In this document: one piece after another, positions 43,877-58,045 of the stretch
How the letters are laid out: every line of letters starts with the position of its first letter
How positions within the stretch are numbered: the stretch's first letter is position 1
Source: Bog-473 sp963730785
GTDB taxonomy: Bacteria > Actinomycetota > Acidimicrobiia > Acidimicrobiales > RAAP-2
DNA: 64,000 nt
Assembly: GCA_963730785.1 (NCBI GenBank)
Contig: CAVSTF010000010.1
Location: 372,001-436,000 of the forward strand
Direction: 5' to 3'
Program-made: the position numbers and the translations under genes
Notes under the pieces: generated by a model
The model's database searches: none
Told to the model about the DNA's origin: nothing
What the model saw: only the letters and a program-made list of their open reading frames with translations

Positions 43877-44468
43877 GTGGGACGAGGACGGCTCGTGCGT
43901 CGTCAGGATCTGACCGGTGATCCGGTGGAGATCGCGCCCACGCTGCTCAACAAGGTGTTCACGGTCGGCAATCGTTCGGGCCGGATTGTCGAGGTCGAGG
44001 CCTATCGGGGTGAGGCGGATCCGGCGTCACATGCCTATCGAGGACTGACGCCACGGACCGCCGTGATGTTCGGCCCGGCCGGATTCATGTACGTCTACTT
44101 CACCTATGGCATGCACTGGTGCGCCAATGTCGTCTGCCAACCCGAGGGAGTGGCCGGTGCCGTGTTGATCCGAGCCTTGTTGCCGCTGACTGGGTGTCGA
44201 AGAAATGCGGCTGGCTCGTCCGGCGGCCCGGAAGGATCGTGATCTCTGCAACGGTCCGGCCAAGTTGTGTCAGGCCCTGGGAATCAATGGTGAGTTGAAC
44301 GGGACTGATCTGTTGCGCTCGAACTCGCCGGTGCGATTGATGGATGACGGGACTCCGCCGCCGGCGTCACCCTCCGTTGGCCCTCGCATTGGCATCAGCG
44401 TGGCCAAAGAGGAGCCGTGGCGATTCTGGGTCTCGGGCGATGCGCACGTCTCGGGTCACCCGCGCTGA
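43877..44468 (+). CDS. mpg: 3-methyladenine DNA glycosylase, AAG/MPG type (frameshifted)
   Basis: Removes alkylated purines from DNA. About 196 residues after removing one base. Motifs: IAPTLLNKVF, GRIVEVEAYRGEADPASHAYRGLTPRTAVMFGPAGFMYVYFTYGMHWCANVV (catalytic Glu in VEVEAY, base-flipping Tyr region), ALLPLTG, then EEMRLARPAARKDRDLCNGPAKLCQALGI and PRIGISVAKEEPWRFWVSGD. The shift lies in the GGG of CTGACTGGGTGTCG near 44191-44193. Position after argH matches other actinobacteria. The 3' side is followed by 240 bases without a recognisable gene. Confidence 0.9.
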
Positions 44469-44708
44469 CTCCACTCCCGCTGGCTCCGTCGCCAACGCCG
44501 TCGACCCCGCCAACCCCGCCAATCCGTCAGCAGTGCAGGCGCGCAAAAGAGCGCCCGGGCGTGCAGGATCGAGGGGACATTTAGTCATTCGAGAGTCGGA
44601 GGATGGTCGAAATCCAATACCGGAGTTGCCAATACACGGGAGTTGGCTGCCTCACCTTCGGGGTTCACTCCTGAGTGGAGCGTCCGCTGCGGGCTAGCCG
44701 CCCACTCA

Positions 44709-45861
44709 CTAGTCGTCAGGCGGTGGTCGCTGGTTCCGAAGTCGATTGTGGAAGGCGCAGAGCAGCTGACCGTTCTCTTGCGTGGTCTTGCCATCCTTGG
44801 ACCATTCTTGAATGTGGTCACCCTGGCAACGTTCGACCGGCTCGTCGCAGTAAGGGTGGGTGCAGCGCCGATCTCGAAGCTCGAGGGCCCGTCGGGTGGC
44901 GCCAGTGAAGAACCGAGCGCGTTCGCTCACTTCGACCCGACCATCGGGCTGGAAGACCGCCCGCTCGATGTAGGCCTGGTCCAACCAGGGCACCAGGCTG
45001 CCCGGGGTGACGACCACCCCGTTGGCCAACTCGCAGATACGTCCGTTCAAAGTGGGAAAGTCCACCAAAGCCGAGAACAATGGTGCCGGACGACGGCCGT
45101 CAGCGGGAGCGGTCCGACTACGGATGGCCATCTCCACCATGGCGTCGGCTCGACGCTGCGCCGGGGTGCGGGCCAGGTCGGCGACCGTCGGATCGTGACC
45201 TAGGCGCTCTTTGGCCTGCGCCCAGTCGGCTTCGAAGAGTTCCTGCTCCAAGCGCCCAAGCTCATCGGTCACGATGGCGCCGGCGATGAGGTCAAAGGAC
45301 ATCCGCCCCAGATACCGGCCACCGTGTCGGCGCCAGATAGACGTCGCGCCGTGCCCGCTCGGCCAGGGCGTCGTCTTCGACGCCGTCGGGATCGACTCCT
45401 TGTTCCCAATAGGCCATCGACTGGATGAAGTCGCAGAAGTCACGCCCCTTGGCCTCATTGACCAAGTAGGCCTCATCGCGGGCCATGTTGTCTTTGGTCT
45501 GGGGGTTTCTGACCTTGAGAAACAACTCGAGATGCGATTCGTTGATCTCCCCCTGGGCCAGGGCCTCGGCCACGATCGGCAGTTCTTTGAGGGCCCGACC
45601 ATGCTTGACCCTTCGCTGGGACTCCTTGACCGGCTCGTTGAACTCCTTGCTCAGCCACATCGCGGTGTTCTTGGCTCCGTCAGCCGCCCCGCCGTCCCAC
45701 AGATCGAACTCGGCAATGGCCGCCAACTTGAGCGTGACCAGTCGGTTCATCTCGTGTTGGAAGCGCCTCAGGGACTCAGCGTCACTAAAAGACGACGGCC
45801 CGGCCGACACCATGTCGTTGACCACGCCCTCGAAGCGATCCATCAGATCCGGTTGATCCAT
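44709..45861 (-). CDS. DUF222 / HNH endonuclease-domain protein (frameshifted)
   Basis: About 383 residues after correction. The N-terminal part (residues 1-190: MDQPDLMDRFEGVVNDMV, LRRFQHEMNRLVTLKLAAIAEFD, ALAQGEINESHLELFLKV) is a helical DUF222-like domain. The C-terminal nuclease reads RRCTHPYCDEPVERCQGDHIQEWSKDG then NGQLLCAFHNRLRNQ, a full HNH with CxxxxC zinc ligands. The shift is near 45331 (CTGGCGCCGAC): DVYL joins RRHGGRYLGRMSFDL. Such proteins occur in many copies in actinobacteria; their role is unsettled. GAAAGT lies 6 bases before the ATG. Confidence 0.88.
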
Positions 45862-46408
45862 GGCTTCACTTTCTCAGGGGGGTGTGACAACGAATGCCCC
45901 AAATTCGCAGGTCAGCCCATAAAAATAAAAAATAAATCATGTACACAACACGCCCCGAGGCCGACCGTTACCGGCCGGACACGGTCAAGGGCCAGACCTC
46001 GGCGCTGACTCCCAAATCTCAATAGGGGTGGCGATAGGAAGTCGTCGTGACCACGGTGGCTTGTCACGTGGATGTCATGTCCCTGCAATCCACCCCGGAC
46101 ACCATGGACCCAGACGGTGAGAAACCAGCGGATGGCGCACGCTGTAGGTCGGAGTCCCGGCGAGGGACGAGCTGAGGCGGAAATTTCGTTGGATCTCACC
46201 TGTCGTCAGGGTGGGAAATTGGCAATCTGACACTTGGGTGACGAACCGTCGGTCGGGAGTGTGCCTGAACATTGATTCGCGAAGGCCCAGGTTACGGGAC
46301 TGTGAACGGTGCCGGACTATCCACGATCTGACATTCGCGGAGGGCTACGTTGGCGTTGCGCACCGGCTCAGGCAGCGTCCTGAGTCCCGATCGCCATGGG
46401 CGATTGCG
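45862..46408. other. Intergenic region between HNH gene and rrn promoter
   Basis: About 550 bases without a credible gene. It contains an A/T-rich patch (AAAAATAAAAAATAAAT, 45921-45937) unusual for this genome, but it is about 470 bases from the rrn -35 element and too far to act as an UP element for that promoter. No tRNA, CRISPR or terminator was recognised. Confidence 0.5.
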
Positions 46409-46437
46409 TTGACGGTAGCGCGCGCACCTGTTACAGT
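46409..46437 (+). promoter_or_regulatory. rRNA operon promoter
   Basis: TTGACG (46409-46414), a 17-base spacer and TACAGT (46432-46437): a near-consensus sigma-70 promoter. Transcription would start near 46444, about 360 bases before mature 16S. Confidence 0.75.
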
Positions 46438-46443
46438 AACCAT

Positions 46444-46803
46444 CCCGTCGGAAAGCCCCCCTAGGGCTTCCCGACACCTGAAGGAGACTTTCCAGCGGTT
46501 CGCCGTCCGGAACAGTCCTTCGGGGCACCCGGCACCAACATCAGCTGTATCGGTGTGTGCCCGGTCGCTCCTTGAAAACGGAATAGTGAGAGCCAAAAGC
46601 CAGTGCGGGCAACTCACACGTCTTAGGACGTTTGGGTTGTACGTCAATTAGCAGTAAGGCAGGCTTCGTCGGATCAAAGGACTTCCTTTGGGTTGTCCCG
46701 AGTGATGAGAATGCCTGTTGTTTCCATGAAACAGAGTCATATACATGGGAACTCTCTGATTTTTAGAAGGTCTTTTCTTTAGGGAATTGGTTAACTAGAA
46801 GTC
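46444..46803 (+). other. rrn leader with hairpin and BoxA-like element
   Basis: A strong hairpin lies near the start (GTCGGAAAGCCCC with GGGCTTCCCGAC, 46447-46473). GCTCCTTGAAAAC at 46567-46579 resembles the BoxA antitermination element. Bases 46575-46590 are an exact 16-base reverse complement of 48507-48522 in the 16S-23S spacer and would form the 16S processing stem. Confidence 0.65.
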
Positions 46804-51811
<5,008 letters not shown>

Positions 51812-51909
51812 TGCTCGTGCTCGCTTTGGAACGCTCAGGGGTTGTTAACGCAACCCTTGGCCATGACTGCCGCGCTTCAATGTGCCGCAGTCATGGCTGA
51901 GCGCACGGT

Positions 51910-52027
51910 TTCCGGTGGCCATGGCGGCGGGGAAACACCCGTTCCCATTCCGAACACGGCAGTTAAGCCCGCCCGCGCCGATGGTACTTGGGGGGAGGCC
52001 CCCTGGGAGAGTAGGTCGCCGCCGGGA
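51910..52027 (+). rRNA. rrf: 5S ribosomal RNA
   Basis: TTCCGGTGGCCATGGCGG to GTAGGTCGCCGCCGGGA, with the conserved CCCGTTCCCATTCCGAACAC loop. The ends pair (CCGGTGGC with GCCGCCGG). Located 98 bases after 23S and followed by the operon terminator. Confidence 0.95.
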
Positions 52028-52039
52028 TTTCTAATGATG

Positions 52040-52075
52040 AAATCCCCCTTCAGTTCGCTGGAGGGGGATTTTGTC
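52040..52075 (+). terminator. Intrinsic terminator of the rrn operon
   Basis: AATCCCCCTTCAG-TTCG-CTGGAGGGGGATT forms a 13-bp stem with one weak pair and a stable TTCG tetraloop, followed by TTTG. It lies 13 bases after 5S rRNA. Confidence 0.9.
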
Positions 52076-52121
52076 GTTCCTGGACTGATACGAGTTGATG
52101 TGAGTTGGCATACTGCGGCCC

Positions 52122-53377
52122 ATGCCCCAGCCAGCCCAAGCCCTCGGCCAAGCTCCGGTTGCCCAAGTGGTCGTTGGCCTTGCCGGCCCGCAGCACCGAG
52201 GAAGGCCATCGAAGTTCCACACCACTCGAGCTGCTGTTTGATCTCTGCTTCGTGGTCGCCGTGTCCCAGGCCGGTCGAGAACTCAACTCGTACCTGGCCG
52301 AGGGGCGAGTTGGCCATGCCGTCCTCAGCTACATCCTGGTCTTCTTTGGCATCTGGTGGGCCTGGGTCAACTTCACCTGGTTCGCCTCGGCCTATGACGC
52401 CGACGACCTGCCCTACCGATTGCTGACCTTCGTGCAGATAGTCGGCGTGTTGGTGCTGGCCGCTGGGGTGCCTCGAGCCTTCGCCCACGGGGACTTCGTC
52501 ACCATGACACTGGGCTACCTCATTACCCGGGCGGCCATGCTGATCCAGTGGCTGCGGGCCGCGGCAGGCGATCCGGCCCGCAGGGGAGTGGCGCTCCGCT
52601 ACGCCATTGGGATCACGCTGGTGCAGATCTGCTGGGTCGGCCGTTTGTTTCTGTCCCACGATGCGGGCCTGGTCGGCTTCGGCATCCTCGCCCTGGCCGA
52701 GATGCTGGTCCCCGGCCTGGGCCGAGCGCCACGGGACGAGTGCCGGTGACGCTGCCGGTGCCGGTGCGGGTTCGACCTGGCATCCGGGCCATATCAGTGA
52801 GCGCTACGGCCTCTTCACCATCATTGTGCTGGGCGAGTGCGTGGAAGCAGCCACGGTGACCATTCAGGCCGTCGATTCGGCCCATGGCCTGCCGGCCGGC
52901 TTGCTCGGCGTGGCGGCCGGCGGCGTGCTGATGGTCTTCGCCATGTGGTGGTGGTACTTCGAGCACCCGGCGGAAGAAGCGCTGCGAGCCTCCCGTTCGT
53001 CCTCTTTCATATGGGGCTACGTCCACTATTTCGTGTTCGCCTCGGCGGCCGCGTTGGGGGCCGGTCTCGAGCTGTCGGCCGATCACCTGGGCGGTCATCA
53101 TTCGGCGTCGGCCGAGGTGGCGGGACTCACCGTGGCGGTGGCGGTGGCCACCTATCTCCTGACCACCGGCTTCCTGCACACCCGGATCGCCGATTCAGGG
53201 GGCTTGCCGCTGTGGAAGATCGCCCCGTTCGTGGCCGTTGTTCTGGCCTTGGGGGCGTGTGCGCCAGCGCTGTCCGTGGGTCTGGCGTTGCCATTGATGG
53301 GCTTGGTGACGGTGGTGCTGGTCGCGGTCGACCAGGTGACGACCGACCGCCATTCAGCCCTTTCGCAACCAACGTGA
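52122..53377 (+). CDS. ltrA: Low-temperature-requirement protein A family membrane protein (frameshifted)
   Basis: About 417 residues after correction, with about 11 hydrophobic segments. The family signature STPLELLFDLCFVVAVSQ is near residue 35, and HPGHISERYGLFTIIVLGECV follows in the second half. One extra base near 52712 (CCCCGGCC) separates EMLVP from AWAERHGTSAG. The start needs a second correction: ATG 52122 lies 7 bases after an extended -10 (TGGCATACT) but in another frame; removing one C from CCCC at 52125-52128 gives MPSQPKPSAKLRLPKWSL. Otherwise TTG 52105 starts the first frame. The cellular role of LtrA proteins is poorly known. Confidence 0.85.
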
Positions 53378-53389
53378 CCGACCGGCGCC

Positions 53390-53401
53390 TAAACTCCCTC
53401 A
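53390..53401 (+). promoter_or_regulatory. Leaderless-type promoter -10 of the TPR gene
   Basis: TAAACT at 53390-53395, 6 bases before ATG 53402; the same hexamer and spacing as def. Confidence 0.5.
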
Positions 53402-55240
53402 ATGCCTGCTGATTCCCCCCGGTCAAATCGTCGCGCCCCTTCGGCGCGGCCAGGCTCGAGTTCGGGGACTTCACGGGGCAAGCCCGGCGGTGCCGGTGGG
53501 CGATCCGGCGGCGCCAGTGGCGGTTCCGGAGGAGGCTCCGGCCGGTCCTCCGGAGGTCGCTCGCGCAGTGATTCCGGCGGCTATTCAGGCGGCGGCAGCT
53601 CCGGTCGGGGCGCATCTGCCTCGGGTGGCTCGGGTCGAGCCCGTCCCGCCCGTCCACCCCGGGCCGCCGGTAGCTGGCGAGATGACGAAGAAGAACAAAA
53701 AAAGGGTGCTCGCCCTCCACGCAGTAGCAGCGGTCGTCCGCCCGCTCGCCGACCTGGTGGTCCCGGCGGTGCGAGTCGCGCCGGTGGTGCCAGTCGCACC
53801 GGTGGTGCTTCGGCCTACGGCGACAGAAACGCCGATCGTCGGAGCCCCGGGCCACGCGGCGCCGGCTCGCGAAGCGGCTCAACTTCGAGCGCCCGGGATT
53901 CGTACGGATCCGACCGCCGGTCCGGTACTGGTGGTCGGCCTCCTTCAGGTCGCCCCAGTTCAGGTCGCCCCGAGTGCGTCTGGTCGACCGACCTCATCGG
54001 GTCGCCCCAGTGGCCCGAGTCGTTCTTCCTCCACCGGCCGCTTCACCTCGGATCGCCCATCGAACTCGGGCAGAAGCAGCAGCGGATCGGGTCGCGACCG
54101 CTATCCGTCGCGGGACGGCGATCGACCCACGACCAGGCGCCCATCCAGCAATCCGTCGTCAAGGTCTCGCGAGCCGTTCTATCGGCCCTACGACGACGAT
54201 CCATTGCCCGAGCAGGCCAGGAAGTGGGGCAATGTCGCCCGCCGAGGGGCCCGAGAGGTGGTGGGGCGCGACGAAGACGGCGAGCAGAAGACGGCTCGGT
54301 TCTCCGATGATCAAGACCGCCGACGGACCGCACCGCCGCCGCGCCCGCATCAGTGGGCGCGCACCGACGGATCGAGCGATGAGTGGAGGGACTCGCCCCG
54401 TCCGAAGGGCAAAGCCCGGGCCACCGACGAGGACTCGGCCATTGACGAAGTGCTGCCCGGTGGTTCAGCCATTTCGACCCTCTCGGGTCGCAAGGCCCTG
54501 CCGCCGGAAATTGCGGCTGAAATCCGCAAGGCAGCGGACGTGGCCACGGTGCGCCATCGCGAGCGTTTGGTCGAGCGGGCCGAGTCGGCTTACGGCGCCT
54601 ACGACCGCGGCCGCTATCAAGATGCGTGCGCGCCATCAAGCCGGTGGTCGAAGAGGTACCGAGCGTGGCCGCCGTACGTGAGATCACGGGACTGGCGGCC
54701 TACCGCACCGGGAAGTGGCGAGATGCGGTCAAGCACCTACAAGCCTTCGCCACCCTGACCGATTCGAATGAACACCTGCCGGTGTTGATGGATTGCCAGC
54801 GCGCGCTGCGCAAGCCCAAGAAGGTGGCCGAACTCTGGAACGAGCTGCGACAGAGTTCGCCGGAACCAGACGTGCTGGCCGAAGGCCGCATTGTTGCCGC
54901 GGCCTCGTTGGCCGAAAGCGGCGACCTGCAGAGTGCCATCACCATGCTGTCGGCCGCCGGGGCATCCAAAGCGCTTCGGAACCCTTCCAATCGACACGTG
55001 CGCCAGTGGTACCTGCTGGCCGATCTGTACGAGCGGGCCGGTGACGTCCCCAAGGCCCGGGAATTGTTCGAGCGGGTCATCAAGGTCGACCGCGATGCCT
55101 ATGACGTGGGTGACCGGCTGGCCAACCTGGGGCCGATTCGCAAGTCCCGGCCTCGTCCGAAGCCCCGGTCAAAGGCCGACGAGGAGCGAGAAGCGTTGGC
55201 CAAAGCCAAGGCGGCCAAATTGGACGCCCCTAAAGCCTAA
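53402..55240 (+). CDS. Low-complexity Gly/Ser/Arg-rich protein with C-terminal TPR domain (two frameshifts)
   Basis: 612 residues after correction. Residues 1 to about 260 are Gly/Ser/Arg/Pro-rich, disordered and strongly basic, with RGG- and SGRP-like repeats. The rest is folded: ALPPEIAAEIRKAADVATVRHRERLVERAESAYGAYDRGRYQDA, then VREITGLAAYRTGKWRDAVKHLQAFATL and VRQWYLLADLYERAGDVPKARELFERVIKVDRDAYD, which are TPR-like helical pairs. Frame changes: an extra base near 53973 (CGCCCCGAGTGCG) and a missing base near 54622 (joining GRYQDA to VRAIKPVVEEV). TAAACT lies 6 bases before ATG 53402. The RGG-rich start suggests RNA or polyanion binding, as inference. Confidence 0.8.
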
Positions 55241-55245
55241 AAGCT

Positions 55246-55259
55246 GCTCCTGAGGGAGC
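55246..55259. terminator. Hairpin between convergent TPR and L,D-transpeptidase genes
   Basis: GCTCC-TGAG-GGAGC inverted repeat in the 46-base gap between convergent stops, without a T-run. A role in 3'-end formation is a guess. Confidence 0.35.
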
Positions 55260-55286
55260 GAGCCCGCGGGGAACTAGCCCGGGGTG

Positions 55287-56619
55287 CTACAGAACAGGAG
55301 GGACCGTCGTCGGGGTGGTCGTCGTCACCGGCGGGGGCGGGGGAGCCGTCGTGGTGGTGGTCGCTGGTGGTGCCGTGGTGGTCGTCGTCGGGGGCGGTCC
55401 GGCGCCAGATGACGGGCCGGCAATCGTGACCATGGTGCCGATCGGCGTGTACGGCCAGATCATCCCGGCCGTCGCCACCGGCATCTCAATGCAGCCATTG
55501 CTCTGCGGATAGCCGTAGTGGGCGCGGACGAATCCGTGCAGGGCGTCGCCGCCATTGAAGTAGCTGGCCCAGGGCACATTGGGGTCGTCGTACTTTGAAC
55601 CGTCGGGGTTGGTGCCCTTCATTTCCGAAGAGGTGACGTGCTCGAAGACGGCAAACGTGCCGTCCTGCGTGTCGGCCCCGGGTGCGCCGGAGTTGATCAA
55701 AATGCCGCTGTAGACGACCGCACCATTGCTGTACAACGTCAGGTTTTCGGGCTGGACTTTGGTGACCGACACGTAGTTGTAGGCCGCGGTGTCAAGCGTG
55801 TGGGAGGCCACCGAGCTGAGCAAGTCGCTCCACACGGCCGGACCGGCGATGCCGTCCACGGTCAGGTTGTTGTGGTTCTCGAAGGTCATCACAGCCGCTT
55901 TTTGGATCTCGTTGTACTCGCCCTGCGTCCAGAGCGACGTCAGGCTGGCGGGCAGCGTTGACCAGCGCCAGGCGAAGGTGCCCTGCTGCGGCATGGCGGC
56001 GTCCTTGGCGGCGGGGGCCGGGCCGCTTGCGGTGAAGTTCAGCGGGAGATAGTTCAGCTCGCCCAGCAGCTGCTGCAGCCGCAGGGTGTCGCCGATAGCA
56101 GTGGTGAACTTCACGGTGACTGCCGAAGCCAGCTCGGCTCCGTTTTCGGCCCGCAGGCCACTCTTCCCGCCGGGCACGGTGACCGTCTCGGTCTGCGAGG
56201 GGATGAAGGGCGCATCGGCATTGAATCGGATGGAGGTCGAGGACGCCTGTTCCCAGGTCCCGGCCACACTGGGCGTCAAAGTCGGACGGACCGATCCGAG
56301 GGACACCGGGTCCGAAAAGGTGATCGATCAGGTCGGCGTCAGAGGCCACGCCGCTGGCGTTGTCGGCCGGAGACGAGGAGACGAGGTCGTAGGTCGGTAG
56401 GTGGACGTGGACCGCGGCGGTGTGCCCCTTCTTGGTCGGGCCGGAGGCGGCGCCAGTGCCGTGATGTCCACCACCCGAGCCCTTGCCGCCGCCGCCAAGG
56501 CTGAAGACGACAATGAGGACGACGACCAGGAGCACCGTCCCCACGACGATCCAGGACAAGCCCCGGCGCGGAGCCCTGCCATGGCGCGGTGTCCTGCCAT
56601 GAGCTTCCAGGGCCTGCAT
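55287..56619 (-). CDS. L,D-transpeptidase (YkuD) cell-wall enzyme (frameshifted)
   Basis: About 443 residues after correction. A signal anchor lies near residues 22-42 (SWIVVGTVLLVVVLIVVFSLG). An Ig-like domain follows (YDLVSSSPADNASGVASDADL...TFSDPVSLGSVRPTLTPSVAGTW). Then comes a peptidoglycan-binding-like segment (WSTLPASLTSLWTQGEYNEIQKAAVMTFENHN). The YkuD catalytic domain shows HGFVRAHYGYPQSNGCIEMPV with the SxGCI Cys, and the C-terminus is a Pro/Thr-rich tail. The shift is near 56325 (GATCGATCACC on the coding strand): DADLI joins ITFSDPVSLG. It would form 3-3 peptidoglycan cross-links outside the membrane. Confidence 0.9.
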
Positions 56620-56874
56620 TGTTCAGCACTTCCCCTTGCCGTTGTATCTCAATCAGCGATAGCCCTCAGAGTACGGCCCACGGCGCCGTTTCTGGCGTCG
56701 CTTATGCGTGACTTTTGTGAACTCTGGTCGCTGAACCCACTGAATTGTTCCCCGCAATGGGCGTGCGCCCATGCAAACACCCAATTATCCGGTCCGGGCC
56801 GAATGACATCCCGACTCGCTGCCCTCGTTGGTTCCAGTTGGGCTTGGGCTTCGGAGGCCGGCGACACCCTCCAT

Positions 56875-56886
56875 TAGGCTGAGCTT
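56875..56886 (+). promoter_or_regulatory. Leaderless-type promoter -10 of fba
   Basis: TAGGCT at 56875-56880, 6 bases before ATG 56887; no ribosome binding site precedes the gene. The 255 bases upstream, back to the L,D-transpeptidase start, hold no other recognisable gene. Confidence 0.5.
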
Positions 56887-57942
56887 ATGAGCCTCGATCT
56901 CCACGCCCTTCTCGGCGATGACGCTGAATCACTGCTTGGACACTCCGCCAAAGCCTTCCCATCCGAGGGATTGGTGCTTCCGGGCCCTGACTACTTGTCC
57001 CGGGTCTTCACCGACAGCGACCGCTCACCGTCGGTGCTGCGCAGTCTGGGTCAGCTGTTCAACCACGGGCGCCTCGGCGGCACCGGCTACATCTCCATCC
57101 TACCGGTGGACCAAGGAATTGAGCACTCGGCCGCCGCCAGCTTCTCCAAGAACCCGGCCTACTTCGATCCGGCCAACTTGATGGAGTTGGCCTTGGCTGG
57201 CGAGTGCAGCGCCGTCGCCACCACCCTGGGCACCCTTGGCATGGTGGCTCGGCGCTACGTGCACCGGATTCCCTTCATTGTGAAGCTCAATCACAATCAG
57301 TTCCTGCATTATCCGAACACCTACAACCAGATCCTGTTTGCCTCGGTGCAGCAGGCGGCCGACCTGGGCGCCGCTGGCGTCGGCGCCACCATCTACTTCG
57401 GATCGGACGATGCCGATCGGGAACTCCAGGAGATCTCGGTGGCGTTCGCCGAAGCACACCGGCTCGGTCTGTTCACGGTGCTGTGGTGTTACATGCGCAA
57501 CTCGGCCTTCACGGTCGATGGCGTCAATTACGAGGTTTCGGCCGACCTCACCGGTCAGGCCAACCACCTCGGTGTGACGATTGAGGCCGACATCATCAAG
57601 CAGAAGCAGCCGGAGAACAACGGTGGCTACAACGTCATCGCCATGGGCAAGACCGATCCTTTGGTCTACGACGAGCTGACGACCGATCACCCCATCGATC
57701 TCACCCGTTGGCAGGTCGTCAACTGTTACGCCGGTCGGATCGGCCTGATCAACTCGGGCGGCGAATCCAAGGGCGACAGTGACTTGGCCCAGGCCGTGCG
57801 CACCGCGGTCATCAACAAGCGGGCCGGCGGCATGGGTCTGATCGTGGGTCGCAAGGCGTTCCAGCGCCCGATGGCCGAGGGTGCCGCGCTGATCCACTCC
57901 ATTCAAGATGTGTTCCTCAGCGACGAGGTCACGATCGCCTAG
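56887..57942 (+). CDS. fbaB: Class I fructose-bisphosphate aldolase (FbaB/DhnA type)
   Basis: 351-residue Schiff-base aldolase of glycolysis and gluconeogenesis. ISILPVDQGIEHSAAASF carries the phosphate-site Asp/Gln; IPFIVKLNHNQFL and GAAGVGATIYFGSDDADRE are typical; EADIIKQKQPENNGGYN contains the Schiff-base Lys; INSGGESKGDSD and IVGRKAFQRPM complete the active site. It is the archaeal-type bacterial class I enzyme rather than the zinc class II. Near-by oxidoreductase genes are also central metabolism, but it seems to have its own promoter. Confidence 0.93.
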   Translation: MSLDLHALLGDDAESLLGHSAKAFPSEGLVLPGPDYLSRVFTDSDRSPSVLRSLGQLFNHGRLGGTGYISILPVDQGIEHSAAASFSKNPAYFDPANLMELALAGECSAVATTLGTLGMVARRYVHRIPFIVKLNHNQFLHYPNTYNQILFASVQQAADLGAAGVGATIYFGSDDADRELQEISVAFAEAHRLGLFTVLWCYMRNSAFTVDGVNYEVSADLTGQANHLGVTIEADIIKQKQPENNGGYNVIAMGKTDPLVYDELTTDHPIDLTRWQVVNCYAGRIGLINSGGESKGDSDLAQAVRTAVINKRAGGMGLIVGRKAFQRPMAEGAALIHSIQDVFLSDEVTIA

Positions 57943-57966
57943 GTCCATTGGTTCGATTGGTTCGAT

Positions 57967-57986
57967 CGGTCAGCCCGGGCTGACCG
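57967..57986. repeat. Perfect 20-base palindrome downstream of fbaB
   Basis: CGGTCAGCCCGGGCTGACCG reads identically on both strands. It lies 25 bases after the fbaB stop and 59 bases before the DUF885 gene, next to short repeats of GATTGGTTC. It may be an operator, or a GC hairpin ending fbaB mRNA; there is no T-run. Confidence 0.6.
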
Positions 57987-58045
57987 GGAGTTGGCAAGCC
58001 GAACCACGACCGGGTCCAGAGGTAAGAGGCACAGGAGAGGCGAAA

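Noticed and set aside
44469..44708. Possible gene between mpg and the HNH gene
   Set aside because: The frames are Pro/Ala/Asn low-complexity, lack a ribosome binding site and match nothing I know; treated as a non-coding gap.
55315..55512. Plus-strand frame encoding a Val/Gly-rich stretch
   Set aside because: It is the antisense of the Pro/Thr-rich tail of the L,D-transpeptidase.
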